A stretch of DNA of 64,000 nucleotides. It comes from Borborobacter arsenicus (lineage in GTDB: Bacteria; Pseudomonadota; Alphaproteobacteria; Rhizobiales; Rhizobiaceae). The notes beneath the pieces were generated by a model that worked only from the letters and a program-made list of their open reading frames with translations, searched no databases and was not told the DNA's origin. Positions 1 to 7,059 of this stretch are shown here, piece after piece; the first letter of the stretch is position 1, and the number at the start of each line of letters is the position of its first letter. Made by a program: the position numbers and the translations under genes. Where the stretch lies: NCBI RefSeq assembly GCF_003934165.1, contig NZ_ML133512.1, positions 1-64,000 of the forward strand, written 5' to 3'.

Positions 1-213
1 CTGGTGCAGTCGGTGATCATCCTGGCCGACGGCAACCCCAATCCGGCGGTTGCGACCTTCAATTTCACCGAGGCAAGCGGTGCGGCCGTCGCCACAACAC
101 GCATGCGCCTGGCCAAGACCCAGAATGTGATCGCGGTGGCCAAGATGGCCGACGGCTCGGTGTTCATGGACAAGAAGCAGGTCAAGGTGACCATCGGCGG
201 CTGCGGCGGCTGA
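1..213 (+). CDS. soxY: SoxY sulfur-carrier subunit, 3' part only
   Basis: Only the last 70 codons are inside the window; the reading frame is open from base 1. The product ends in GGCGG, the signature C-terminus of SoxY. Its cysteine carries the sulfur substrate covalently in the periplasmic thiosulfate-oxidising (Sox) complex. The visible part is the beta-rich C-terminal region. soxZ follows after 22 bases, as expected because SoxY and SoxZ form a heterodimer. The N-terminal signal peptide lies outside the window. Identification is secure because of the C-terminal motif and the soxZABCD genes that follow. Confidence 0.95.
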   Translation: MVQSVIILADGNPNPAVATFNFTEASGAAVATTRMRLAKTQNVIAVAKMADGSVFMDKKQVKVTIGGCGG

Positions 214-235
214 GCGCTCAGGAAGGATTATTCAC

Positions 236-562
236 ATGGCTACTCCGAAACCACGCGTAAAATTGCCCAAGTCGGCTGCTGCCGGCGAGGTCATCACCAT
301 CAAGACGCTGATCAGTCACGAGATGGAATCCGGCCAGCGCAAGGACAAGGATGGCAACACCATCCCGCGCAAGATCATCAACAAGTTCACCTGCGAGTTC
401 AACGGCGCGCCGGTGTTCTCCTGCGATATCGATCCGGCGGTCTCGGCAAACCCGTATTTCGAGTTCAACGCCAAGGTCAACGAAGGCGGGACGTTCAAAT
501 TCACCTGGGTCGACGACGACGGTTCGGTCTATACCGACGAACAGAAGATCGACGTGAAGTAA
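236..562 (+). CDS. soxZ: SoxZ sulfur-carrier partner
   Basis: A 108-residue protein without a signal peptide, the usual SoxZ length. SoxZ is a beta-sandwich partner of SoxY and presents the SoxY cysteine arm to SoxAX, SoxB and SoxCD. It is thought to be exported together with SoxY. An AAGGA ribosome site lies eight bases before the ATG. It is followed 48 bases downstream by soxA. Order and strand match the conserved soxYZABCD arrangement. Confidence 0.96.
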   Translation: MATPKPRVKLPKSAAAGEVITIKTLISHEMESGQRKDKDGNTIPRKIINKFTCEFNGAPVFSCDIDPAVSANPYFEFNAKVNEGGTFKFTWVDDDGSVYTDEQKIDVK

Positions 563-610
563 ACGGGGGCGGGCCTTGCGCCCGCGGCTCGGAAAAGGGG
601 GAGGAAGGCC

Positions 611-1462
611 GTGAGAAACAAATTTGCCGCAGTCGCTTTCGGCGTGGCCATGGCATCGGCGGCCTTGTCGCCGGCCACGGCCGATCCGGTCGACGAGAAG
701 CTTGTCATCGACGATGTCGAGATTGTCAGCCGTGCCAAGGCACCGGAAGGCCTTCCCTTCGACGAGGTCCTGTCCGGCTGGCTCTACCGCGAGGCCGAGA
801 CCCGGGCGCTCGAGGAGGATTCCTTCGAGAATCCCGGCATGCTGGCGGTGGAGCGTGGCGAAGAGGTCTGGAACACGGTCGATGGCAGTCAGGGCAAGTC
901 CTGCGCCTCCTGCCACAATGATGCGGCCGAGACGATGAAGGGCATCGCCGCCAACTATCCGAAGTGGGATGTCGATGCCAAGCGCCCGATCAATATCGAA
1001 TTGCAGATCGACAAGTGCCGCATCGAGAACATGGGCGCGGAGGCCTACAAGTTCAACGCCGAGGAACAGGTGGCGCTGACAACCTATATCAAGCATCAGT
1101 CGCTCGGCGCACCGGTCTCGCTCGATCTGACGCAGGGCGAGTTGCAAAGCTGGTGGGACCGCGGCAAGGACGTCTATTATACGCGCACCGGCCAGCTCAA
1201 TCTCGCCTGTGCCTCCTGCCATGAGGCCAATGCCGGCAAGATGATCCGCGCCGACCATCTGAGCCAGGGACAGGCCAACGGCTTTCCCACCTACCGGTTG
1301 AAGGACGGCCTGGTTTCGCTGCATCAGCGCTTCCGCGGCTGCGTGCGTGACACCCGCGCCGAAACGCCCAAGGCTTTCTCCGACGACCTGATGGCACTGG
1401 AGCTGTACGTGACTTGGCGCGGCACCGGACTTGCTGTCGAGACGCCGGCTGTCCGGCACTGA
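611..1462 (+). CDS. soxA: SoxA diheme c-type cytochrome of SoxAX
   Basis: SoxA of 283 residues. With SoxX it attaches thiosulfate oxidatively to the SoxY cysteine. Two haem-binding CASCH motifs are seen at residues 98-102 and 200-204, so this is the diheme form. Cys136 and Cys244 sit where the haem-ligand cysteines are expected; the one near the end of the chain (GCVRD) is the modified active-site cysteine in studied SoxA. An N-terminal signal peptide of about 25 residues is present. The start is GTG, preceded by a GGAGGAAGG run. No soxX is visible; it would lie upstream of the window. Confidence 0.96.
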   Translation: MRNKFAAVAFGVAMASAALSPATADPVDEKLVIDDVEIVSRAKAPEGLPFDEVLSGWLYREAETRALEEDSFENPGMLAVERGEEVWNTVDGSQGKSCASCHNDAAETMKGIAANYPKWDVDAKRPINIELQIDKCRIENMGAEAYKFNAEEQVALTTYIKHQSLGAPVSLDLTQGELQSWWDRGKDVYYTRTGQLNLACASCHEANAGKMIRADHLSQGQANGFPTYRLKDGLVSLHQRFRGCVRDTRAETPKAFSDDLMALELYVTWRGTGLAVETPAVRH

Positions 1463-1504
1463 TCGTCGCGCGTCCAGGCGGACGCACAAAGAGCCCTGAA
1501 CTGG

Positions 1505-1550
1505 GCATCGGAACGATCCGAAAACCGCTAGCCGGTTTTCGCACCGATGC
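1505..1550. repeat. Rhizobial-type intergenic palindrome (copy 1)
   Basis: Outer arms GCATCGG (1505-1511) and CCGATGC (1544-1550) enclose inner arms CGAAAACCG (1519-1527) and CGGTTTTCG (1533-1541). The pattern resembles short dispersed palindromes common in Rhizobiales genomes; related copies lie at 25254 and 40601. A second simple hairpin, GGACACCG/CGGTGTCC, follows at 1563-1593. Both lie in the 268-base gap between soxA and soxB and may fold in the sox transcript. Confidence 0.7.
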
Positions 1551-1730
1551 TCTACCCGAAGCGGACACCGGCTTCGTCACGATGTCGGTGTCCAGACGAT
1601 AAGATAAGAGTATCGCGTGCGTCCGCCGGACGTGGGCGCTTTCATTGCGGCGCGGGCCGGGCCCGTTCTCCCTTGCTTTGAGCGATCCGGCCATATGCCG
1701 GAGGGGCCGCAGGTTTCCCCTGGAGTGAAG

Positions 1731-3422
1731 ATGTTTTCAAGACGCGAATTCCTGATGGCCACGGCAGCGCTTGGCGCGATCGCTGGTCCCGGTCTGGTCG
1801 GCAAATGGTCGCGGGCTGCTGCCCAGCAGGTGCTTTCAGAGAACGATCTGCTGGATTTCGACAGCTTCGGAAATGTCACGCTTGTCCACATAACCGATAT
1901 CCATGGCCAGTTGATGCCGGTGCATTTCCGCGAGCCTTCCGTCAATCTGGGGGCCGGTGACGTCGCCGGCCTGCCGCCGCATGTCACCGGCGCGGATTTC
2001 CTCAAGCTTTACGACATCGCGCCCGGTACGCCGCATGCCTATGCGCTGACGGCGGAGGATTTCAGCAGCCTGGCCAAGTCCTATGGCAAGATGGGCGGGC
2101 TCGACCGCATTGCCACCATCGTCAAGCGTATCCGCGCCGAACGCGGCGACAACATGCTGCTGCTGGATGGCGGCGACACCTGGCAGGGCAGCTACACGTC
2201 GCTTATGACCAAAGGCCAGGACATGGTGGATGCCATGAATGCGCTGGCGCCCGATGCCATGACCGGCCATTGGGAATTCACCTATGGCGCCGACCGGGTG
2301 AAGGAGATCGTCGACAGCCTGCCTTTCGCTTTCCTAGGCGGCAATATCTACGATGCCGAGTGGAACGAACCGGCTTTCGAAGCCTACAAGATTTTCGAGA
2401 AAGGCGGCGTGAAGGTCGGCGTCATCGGTCAGGCCTTCCCCTATACGCCGATCGCCAATCCGCGCTGGATGTTCCCCAACTGGTCCTTCGGCATCCGCGA
2501 GGAAGACATCGTCGCCAATATCGAGGCGGCAAGGGAAGAGGGCGCTGATGTCATCGTGCTTCTGTCGCATAATGGTTTCGACGTCGACCGGGCGCTGGCC
2601 TCGCGCGTCGAGGGCATCGACGTCATCCTGACCGGCCACACCCATGACGCGCTGCCCGAGCCGGTGCTGGTGGGTAAGACCCTGCTGATCGCCAGCGGCT
2701 CGCACGGCAAATTCGTCACCCGTCTGGATCTCGACGTTCAGGGCGGCGAGATGAAGGGCTTCCGCCATCGCCTGATCCCGGTGTTCTCAGATGTGATCAC
2801 ACCGGATGCGGATATGGCCAAGCTGATCGGCGATTTGCGCGCGCCCTATGAACAGGAACTCAAGCGCGAATTGGCAACGACGGAATCGCTGCTGTTCCGG
2901 CGCGGCAATTTCAACGGCACCTTCGACGACCTGATCTGCCAGGCGCTGATCGATGTGCGCGAGGCCGACATCGCGCTGTCGCCCGGCTTCCGCTGGGGGA
3001 CATCGGTGCTTCCGGGCGAGAAGATCACTGTGGAAGACCTCCACAATGCCTGCGCCATGACCTATCCGGCCGCCTATCGCTCGACCATGAGCGGGCAGGC
3101 GCTGAAGGACATACTCGAAGACGTCGCCGACAATCTGTTCAACAAGGACCCATATTACCAGCAGGGCGGCGACATGGTGCGCGTCGGCGGCATGGGCTAC
3201 ACGATCGACCCGCAGGGCGACATGGGCGGGCGTATCTCCGAAATGACGCTGCTCAAGACCGGCGAGGCGATCGACCCCGGCAAGGACTATGTCGTCGCTG
3301 GCTGGGCCTCTATCAACGAGGCTACCGAAGGTCCGGCGATCTGGGATGTCGTCGAGGATTATCTGGCGAAGAATCCAGTCGTGAAGCTGGAACCCAACCG
3401 TTCAGTGAAGCTGGCGGGCTAA
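1731..3422 (+). CDS. soxB: SoxB sulfate thiol esterase
   Basis: SoxB hydrolyses the SoxY-cysteine-S-sulfate and releases sulfate in the periplasm. It is a metallophosphoesterase-like enzyme with a dinuclear Mn site. The metal-binding stretches are visible: DIHGQ, GGDTWQG, and GHTHD, followed by the 5'-nucleotidase-like C-terminal domain. A twin-arginine leader (SRREFL) starts the protein. I chose the ATG at 1731, giving 563 residues, because GGAG lies five bases upstream and the Tat motif begins at residue 3. An in-frame GTG at 1617 would add 38 residues with no family resemblance. Confidence 0.96.
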   Translation: MFSRREFLMATAALGAIAGPGLVGKWSRAAAQQVLSENDLLDFDSFGNVTLVHITDIHGQLMPVHFREPSVNLGAGDVAGLPPHVTGADFLKLYDIAPGTPHAYALTAEDFSSLAKSYGKMGGLDRIATIVKRIRAERGDNMLLLDGGDTWQGSYTSLMTKGQDMVDAMNALAPDAMTGHWEFTYGADRVKEIVDSLPFAFLGGNIYDAEWNEPAFEAYKIFEKGGVKVGVIGQAFPYTPIANPRWMFPNWSFGIREEDIVANIEAAREEGADVIVLLSHNGFDVDRALASRVEGIDVILTGHTHDALPEPVLVGKTLLIASGSHGKFVTRLDLDVQGGEMKGFRHRLIPVFSDVITPDADMAKLIGDLRAPYEQELKRELATTESLLFRRGNFNGTFDDLICQALIDVREADIALSPGFRWGTSVLPGEKITVEDLHNACAMTYPAAYRSTMSGQALKDILEDVADNLFNKDPYYQQGGDMVRVGGMGYTIDPQGDMGGRISEMTLLKTGEAIDPGKDYVVAGWASINEATEGPAIWDVVEDYLAKNPVVKLEPNRSVKLAG

Positions 3423-3433
3423 TTCCGGGCAGG

Positions 3434-3451
3434 CCCCTCGTCATCGAGGGG
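3434..3451 (+). terminator. Hairpin after soxB
   Basis: CCCCTCG, a four-base loop, then CGAGGGG form a perfect seven-pair stem just after the soxB stop. No clear T-tract follows, so it may be an attenuator or mRNA stabiliser rather than a full terminator. A separate promoter for soxC lies right behind it. Confidence 0.45.
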
Positions 3452-3462
3452 TCCATTGCACC

Positions 3463-3503
3463 TTGATATATAGAAAAAACTGCATATAATGTTTTTCCTA
3501 TAT
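3463..3503 (+). promoter_or_regulatory. soxC promoter overlapped by a 13-bp dyad
   Basis: TTGATA (3463-3468), 16 bases, then a perfect TATAAT (3485-3490) make a near-consensus housekeeping promoter. This is striking in such a GC-rich genome. The -10 element sits between inverted arms ATATAGAAAAAAC (3468-3480) and GTTTTTCCTATAT (3491-3503), which match at 12 of 13 positions. A protein bound here would block the promoter. The soxC ATG is at 3519, so the leader would be short. Regulator identity is unknown; an ArsR-type SoxR would be the usual candidate but is not in the window. Confidence 0.7.
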
Positions 3504-3518
3504 GACCGGGAGACATTC

Positions 3519-4808
3519 ATGAGTGTTGTTCAAAAGGGCGGCGCGGCCGTGGCATCGGCTTCGCGACGGCAGTTTCTGAAGGCCGGGCTGGCGGGCGGGG
3601 CGGTAGCGGCCGCAAGCACGGTGGCCGGCGGCGCGCTGGCCGCGGGCGATCCGCTGATTACCGAGATCCAGGACTGGAACCGCTATCCCGGCGACGGTGT
3701 CGACGCATTCCCTTATGGCAAGCCCTCGCAGTTCGAGAGCGAGGTGGTGCGTCGCAACGTGCCGTGGCTGACCTCCGACTCGATCTCATCCATCAATTTC
3801 ACGCCACTGCATGAGCTTGACGGCATCATCACGCCGAACGGGCTTTGCTTCGAGCGCCATCATGCCGGCATCGCCGTGGTCGATCCGCAACAGCATCGGT
3901 TGATGATCAACGGGCTGGTCGATACGCCGCTGGTATTCACCATGGCCGACCTGATGCGCTTCCCGCGCGAAAACCGCGTCTACTTCCTGGAATGCGCGGC
4001 GAATTCCGGCATGGAATGGCGCGGCTCGCAGCTCAATGGCTGCCAGTTCACGCATGGCATGGTGCATTGCGTCATGTATACGGGCGTTCCGCTGAAATAT
4101 CTGCTCGAGGAAGCGGGCGTGAAGACCAGCGCCAAGTGGATCATGCCGGAAGGCGCCGATGCCTCGGCCATGACGCGCTCGATCCCGCTTGAAAAGGCGC
4201 TCGAGGATTGCCTGGTCGCCTTCAAGATGAATGGCGAGGCGCTGCGCCCCGAGCAGGGCTACCCGCTGCGCCTGGTCGTTCCCGGCTGGGAAGGCAATAT
4301 GTGGATCAAATGGCTGCGCCGCATCGAAGTCGGCGACGAGCCATGGCACCAGCGCGAGGAGACGTCGAAATATACCGACCTCCTGGCGAACGGCAAGGCG
4401 CGCCGGTTCACCTGGGTCATGGACGTCAAGTCCGTCATCACCAATCCGAGCCCGCAGGCCCCGATCAAGTACAAGCGCGGCCGCACGGTGCTGACCGGCC
4501 TGGCCTGGTCGGGCAACGGCACCATCAAGCGCGTTGACGTGACGCTGGACGGTGGCCGCAACTGGGTGACCGCACGGCTGGACGGGCCGAGCCTGTCGAA
4601 ATCGCTGCACCGCTTCTACTACGAGTTCGACTGGGACGGCTCGGAACTGTTCCTGCAGTCACGCGCGATCGATGAGGCTGGGTTCGTGCAGCCGACCAAG
4701 GATGAATTGCGCGCCGCGCGCGGCGACAACTCGATCTATCACAATAACGGCATCCAGACCTGGCATGTGAACCCAGACGGAGTGATTGAAAATGTCGAGA
4801 TTTCCTAA
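3519..4808 (+). CDS. soxC: SoxC molybdopterin sulfur dehydrogenase subunit
   Basis: SoxC is the molybdenum-cofactor subunit of SoxCD, which oxidises the sulfane sulfur still bound to SoxY. The protein has 429 residues, a Tat leader (ASRRQFLKAG) and an oxidoreductase molybdopterin domain. The Mo-ligand cysteine is Cys159 in FLECAANSG. A Mo-co dimerisation domain fills the C-terminus. Start 3519 has GGGAG six bases upstream; the in-frame ATG at 3489 overlaps the -10 element of the promoter and is therefore unlikely. Presence of SoxCD implies complete oxidation of thiosulfate to sulfate without sulfur globules. Confidence 0.96.
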   Translation: MSVVQKGGAAVASASRRQFLKAGLAGGAVAAASTVAGGALAAGDPLITEIQDWNRYPGDGVDAFPYGKPSQFESEVVRRNVPWLTSDSISSINFTPLHELDGIITPNGLCFERHHAGIAVVDPQQHRLMINGLVDTPLVFTMADLMRFPRENRVYFLECAANSGMEWRGSQLNGCQFTHGMVHCVMYTGVPLKYLLEEAGVKTSAKWIMPEGADASAMTRSIPLEKALEDCLVAFKMNGEALRPEQGYPLRLVVPGWEGNMWIKWLRRIEVGDEPWHQREETSKYTDLLANGKARRFTWVMDVKSVITNPSPQAPIKYKRGRTVLTGLAWSGNGTIKRVDVTLDGGRNWVTARLDGPSLSKSLHRFYYEFDWDGSELFLQSRAIDEAGFVQPTKDELRAARGDNSIYHNNGIQTWHVNPDGVIENVEIS

Positions 4809-5958
4809 TGCCGTTCTGGTGGCTGCCGCAGCGCTGCTTGCCGCTGTCACATCGGTCTCTGCGCAGGATGCGGCCCTGGGCGAAAAGGTCTTTGCCCGAT
4901 GCAAGGCCTGCCATGCGGTGGGCGAAGGTGCCGAGAACCGCGTCGGTCCGCATCTGAACGAGCTGTTCGGACGCACGGCCGGTTCGATCGAGGGCTTCAA
5001 ATATTCGCCCGCCATGACCAAGGCCGGCGAGGGTGGCCTGGTCTGGGAGGACGAGACGCTTGCCGAGTTCCTGGCCAAGCCGAAGGACCTCGTGAAGGGC
5101 ACGAAAATGGCCTTTGCCGGCCTGAAGAAGGAAGACGAGATCGCCAATCTGACGGCCTATCTCAAGACCTTCTCGGCGAATGCGGCATCTGGAGCCGCTA
5201 CGCCTGCTGCCCCGGCATCCGATGCCCCTGAAGCGCCGGCAGAGAAGAAGTCGGAAGCCGCTCCCGATGCGCCTGAAACGAAGGCGGCGGCTGCGACCGA
5301 AGCCGCTCCCGCAGAGGCAGCGGCCGAAGTTTCCGAGGAAGTTCCGTCCCATGGCGTCTTCCATCTCGGGCGGCCTGCGACCGAGGATGAGGTCGCGGCC
5401 TGGGACATCGATATCAGGCCGGATGGCGCCGGACTGCCCGAAGGGCGCGGCACGGTCGCGCAGGGCGAGACGCTTTTTGCCGATCAGTGCGCATCCTGCC
5501 ATGGCGATTTCGGCGAGGCGGTCGGGCGCTGGCCGGTTCTGGCCGGCGGGCAGGGCACCTTGATGAATGAGCGTCCGGAAAAGACGGTCGGCTCCTTCTG
5601 GCCCTATCTGTCGACGGTTTATGACTATATCCGTCGCGCCATGCCGTTCGGCAATGCGCGCTCGCTGAGCGACGACGATGTCTATGCGCTGACGGCCTAT
5701 GTGCTTTATCTCAACGACATCGTGACGGAAGAGGACTTCGAGCTCTCCAAGGAGAACTTCACCTCGATCCGGTTGCCCAATGAGGACAATTTCATCGATG
5801 ACGACCGGCTTTCGGAGCCGCATTATGCCGCCAATATCGAGCCTTGCATGAAGGACTGCAAGCCAGGCAAGGCCGAGATCACCAAGCATGCCGCCGTGCT
5901 GGATGTGACGCCGGACAGCGTGGATGACGAAGAAAATACCGGTGGCGGAATAGACTGA
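4792..5958 (+). CDS. soxD: SoxD diheme cytochrome c subunit
   Basis: SoxD receives electrons from SoxC and passes them to the cytochrome chain. The 388-residue protein has a signal peptide ending near SVSAQ, a first haem motif CKACH at residues 37-41, and a second (CASCH) in the C-terminal half. The two cytochrome domains are joined by a long Ala/Pro/Glu-rich linker, a usual SoxD layout. The start overlaps the end of soxC by 17 bases, so the two are translationally linked; ATG 4786 is an alternative two codons upstream. No further sox genes follow. Confidence 0.95.
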   Translation: MSRFPNAVLVAAAALLAAVTSVSAQDAALGEKVFARCKACHAVGEGAENRVGPHLNELFGRTAGSIEGFKYSPAMTKAGEGGLVWEDETLAEFLAKPKDLVKGTKMAFAGLKKEDEIANLTAYLKTFSANAASGAATPAAPASDAPEAPAEKKSEAAPDAPETKAAAATEAAPAEAAAEVSEEVPSHGVFHLGRPATEDEVAAWDIDIRPDGAGLPEGRGTVAQGETLFADQCASCHGDFGEAVGRWPVLAGGQGTLMNERPEKTVGSFWPYLSTVYDYIRRAMPFGNARSLSDDDVYALTAYVLYLNDIVTEEDFELSKENFTSIRLPNEDNFIDDDRLSEPHYAANIEPCMKDCKPGKAEITKHAAVLDVTPDSVDDEENTGGGID

Positions 5959-6033
5959 CCCCCTTCATTCCACGCCCCGGTGGGCGGGCTCGCTTGCCGC
6001 GCCGGGGTGTTCGCGAAACCAATATGACAAGGC

Positions 6034-6055
6034 CGGCCGGAACAAATTCCGGCCG
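6034..6055 (+). terminator. Hairpin between soxD and ku
   Basis: CGGCCGGAA, loop CAAA, TTCCGGCCG form a perfect nine-pair stem 75 bases after soxD. The following bases are CTTGCG, not a T-run. A plausible end of the sox transcript, but only moderately supported. Confidence 0.45.
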
Positions 6056-6090
6056 CTTGCGTTCAGAACGGTTGCAGCAGGGTCTGTCCG

Positions 6091-6900
6091 ATGGCGCCGC
6101 GCCCGTTCTGGAAGGGGTATTTGAAACTTTCGCTCGTCACCTGCCCGGTGGCGATGATGCCGGCGACTTCCGAGACCGAGAAGGTTCGCTTCCACACGCT
6201 CAACCGCAAATCCGGCAACCGCGTCGTCAGCCAATATGTCGATTCCGTCACCGGCAAGCCCGTCGATGAAGACGACGAGGTCAAGGGTTATCCGCGCGGC
6301 GAAGACGAATATGTGCTGCTCGAGGATGACGAGCTGGAGTCCGTCGGGCTGGAAAGCACCCGCACTATCGATATCGAGATGTTCGTGCCGGCCGACAGTA
6401 TCGGCCCGATCTGGTACGACAAGCCGCACTATCTTACGCCTGACGATCCGGTCGGCGAGGAGGCGTTTTCCGTCATACGCGACGCCATGGCGTCGACCGG
6501 CATGGTCGGCGTATCGCGGCTGGTGATGTATCGACGCGAGCGTGCGGTGATGCTGGAGCCGCGCGACAAGGGCATCGTTTTGTGGACGCTGCGCTATGGC
6601 GACGAGGTGCGCGACGAGGAGAACTATTTTGGCGGCATCGGCTCGGAAAAGGCCGACCCCGAACTGATGACGCTGGTCAAGACGCTGATCGACGAGCGCA
6701 CCAGGTCATGGGACCCCAAGATGGTCGACGACCCGGTGCAGCACCGATTGCTCGACATCATCGCGGCAAAGAAGAAGGGCAGGAAGCGGCCTGCCGCGTC
6801 TGCCAAGAGCGAGCCCGAAAAGCCCAGCAATGTCATCAACATCATGGACGCGCTGAAGAAGAGCATCGCCTCGGAAAAGAAGCCGGGAAAGCGCAAATAA
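6091..6900 (+). CDS. ku: Ku protein 1, double-strand break end binding
   Basis: A bacterial Ku of 269 residues. Ku homodimers encircle DNA ends and recruit LigD for non-homologous end joining. The whole Ku core is present, beginning MAPRPFWKGYLKL, with the characteristic FHTLNRKSGNRV and VKGYPRGEDEYV stretches, and a Lys-rich C-terminal tail that in other Ku proteins binds DNA and LigD. It is convergent with ligD and separated from it by a compound palindrome. It is clearly divergent in sequence from the second Ku at 9619. It could be cotranscribed weakly from sox but probably has its own promoter in the 132-base gap. Confidence 0.95.
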   Translation: MAPRPFWKGYLKLSLVTCPVAMMPATSETEKVRFHTLNRKSGNRVVSQYVDSVTGKPVDEDDEVKGYPRGEDEYVLLEDDELESVGLESTRTIDIEMFVPADSIGPIWYDKPHYLTPDDPVGEEAFSVIRDAMASTGMVGVSRLVMYRRERAVMLEPRDKGIVLWTLRYGDEVRDEENYFGGIGSEKADPELMTLVKTLIDERTRSWDPKMVDDPVQHRLLDIIAAKKKGRKRPAASAKSEPEKPSNVINIMDALKKSIASEKKPGKRK

Positions 6901-6934
6901 CTGCGCTCGATCGTTTCAGGCTTTTGCTAAACAG

Positions 6935-7043
6935 CCCCTCATCCTTACCCTCTCCCCGCAAGCGGGGAGAGGGGGGCGTTAGCGTTGAGGCCATCCTCCT
7001 TCTCCCTGCTTGCGGGGAGAAGGTCCCGTCAGGGGATGAGGGG
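6935..7043. repeat. Compound REP-like palindrome between ku and ligD
   Basis: Three nested inverted repeats: outer CCCCTCATCC (6935-6944) with GGATGAGGGG (7034-7043); inner CCCTCTCCCCGC (6948-6959) with its complement (6962-6973); and CCTTCTCCCTGC (6998-7009) with GCGGGGAGAAGG (7012-7023). It resembles dispersed REP-type elements of alphaproteobacteria. It lies exactly between convergent ku and ligD and could act as a two-way terminator. Confidence 0.75.
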
Positions 7044-7059
7044 CGGATTGCATCGCTCC

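Noticed and set aside
218-1489. 423-residue minus-strand open frame opposite soxZ-soxA
   Set aside because: Pure antisense shadow of soxZ and soxA; low-complexity composition and no recognisable domain.
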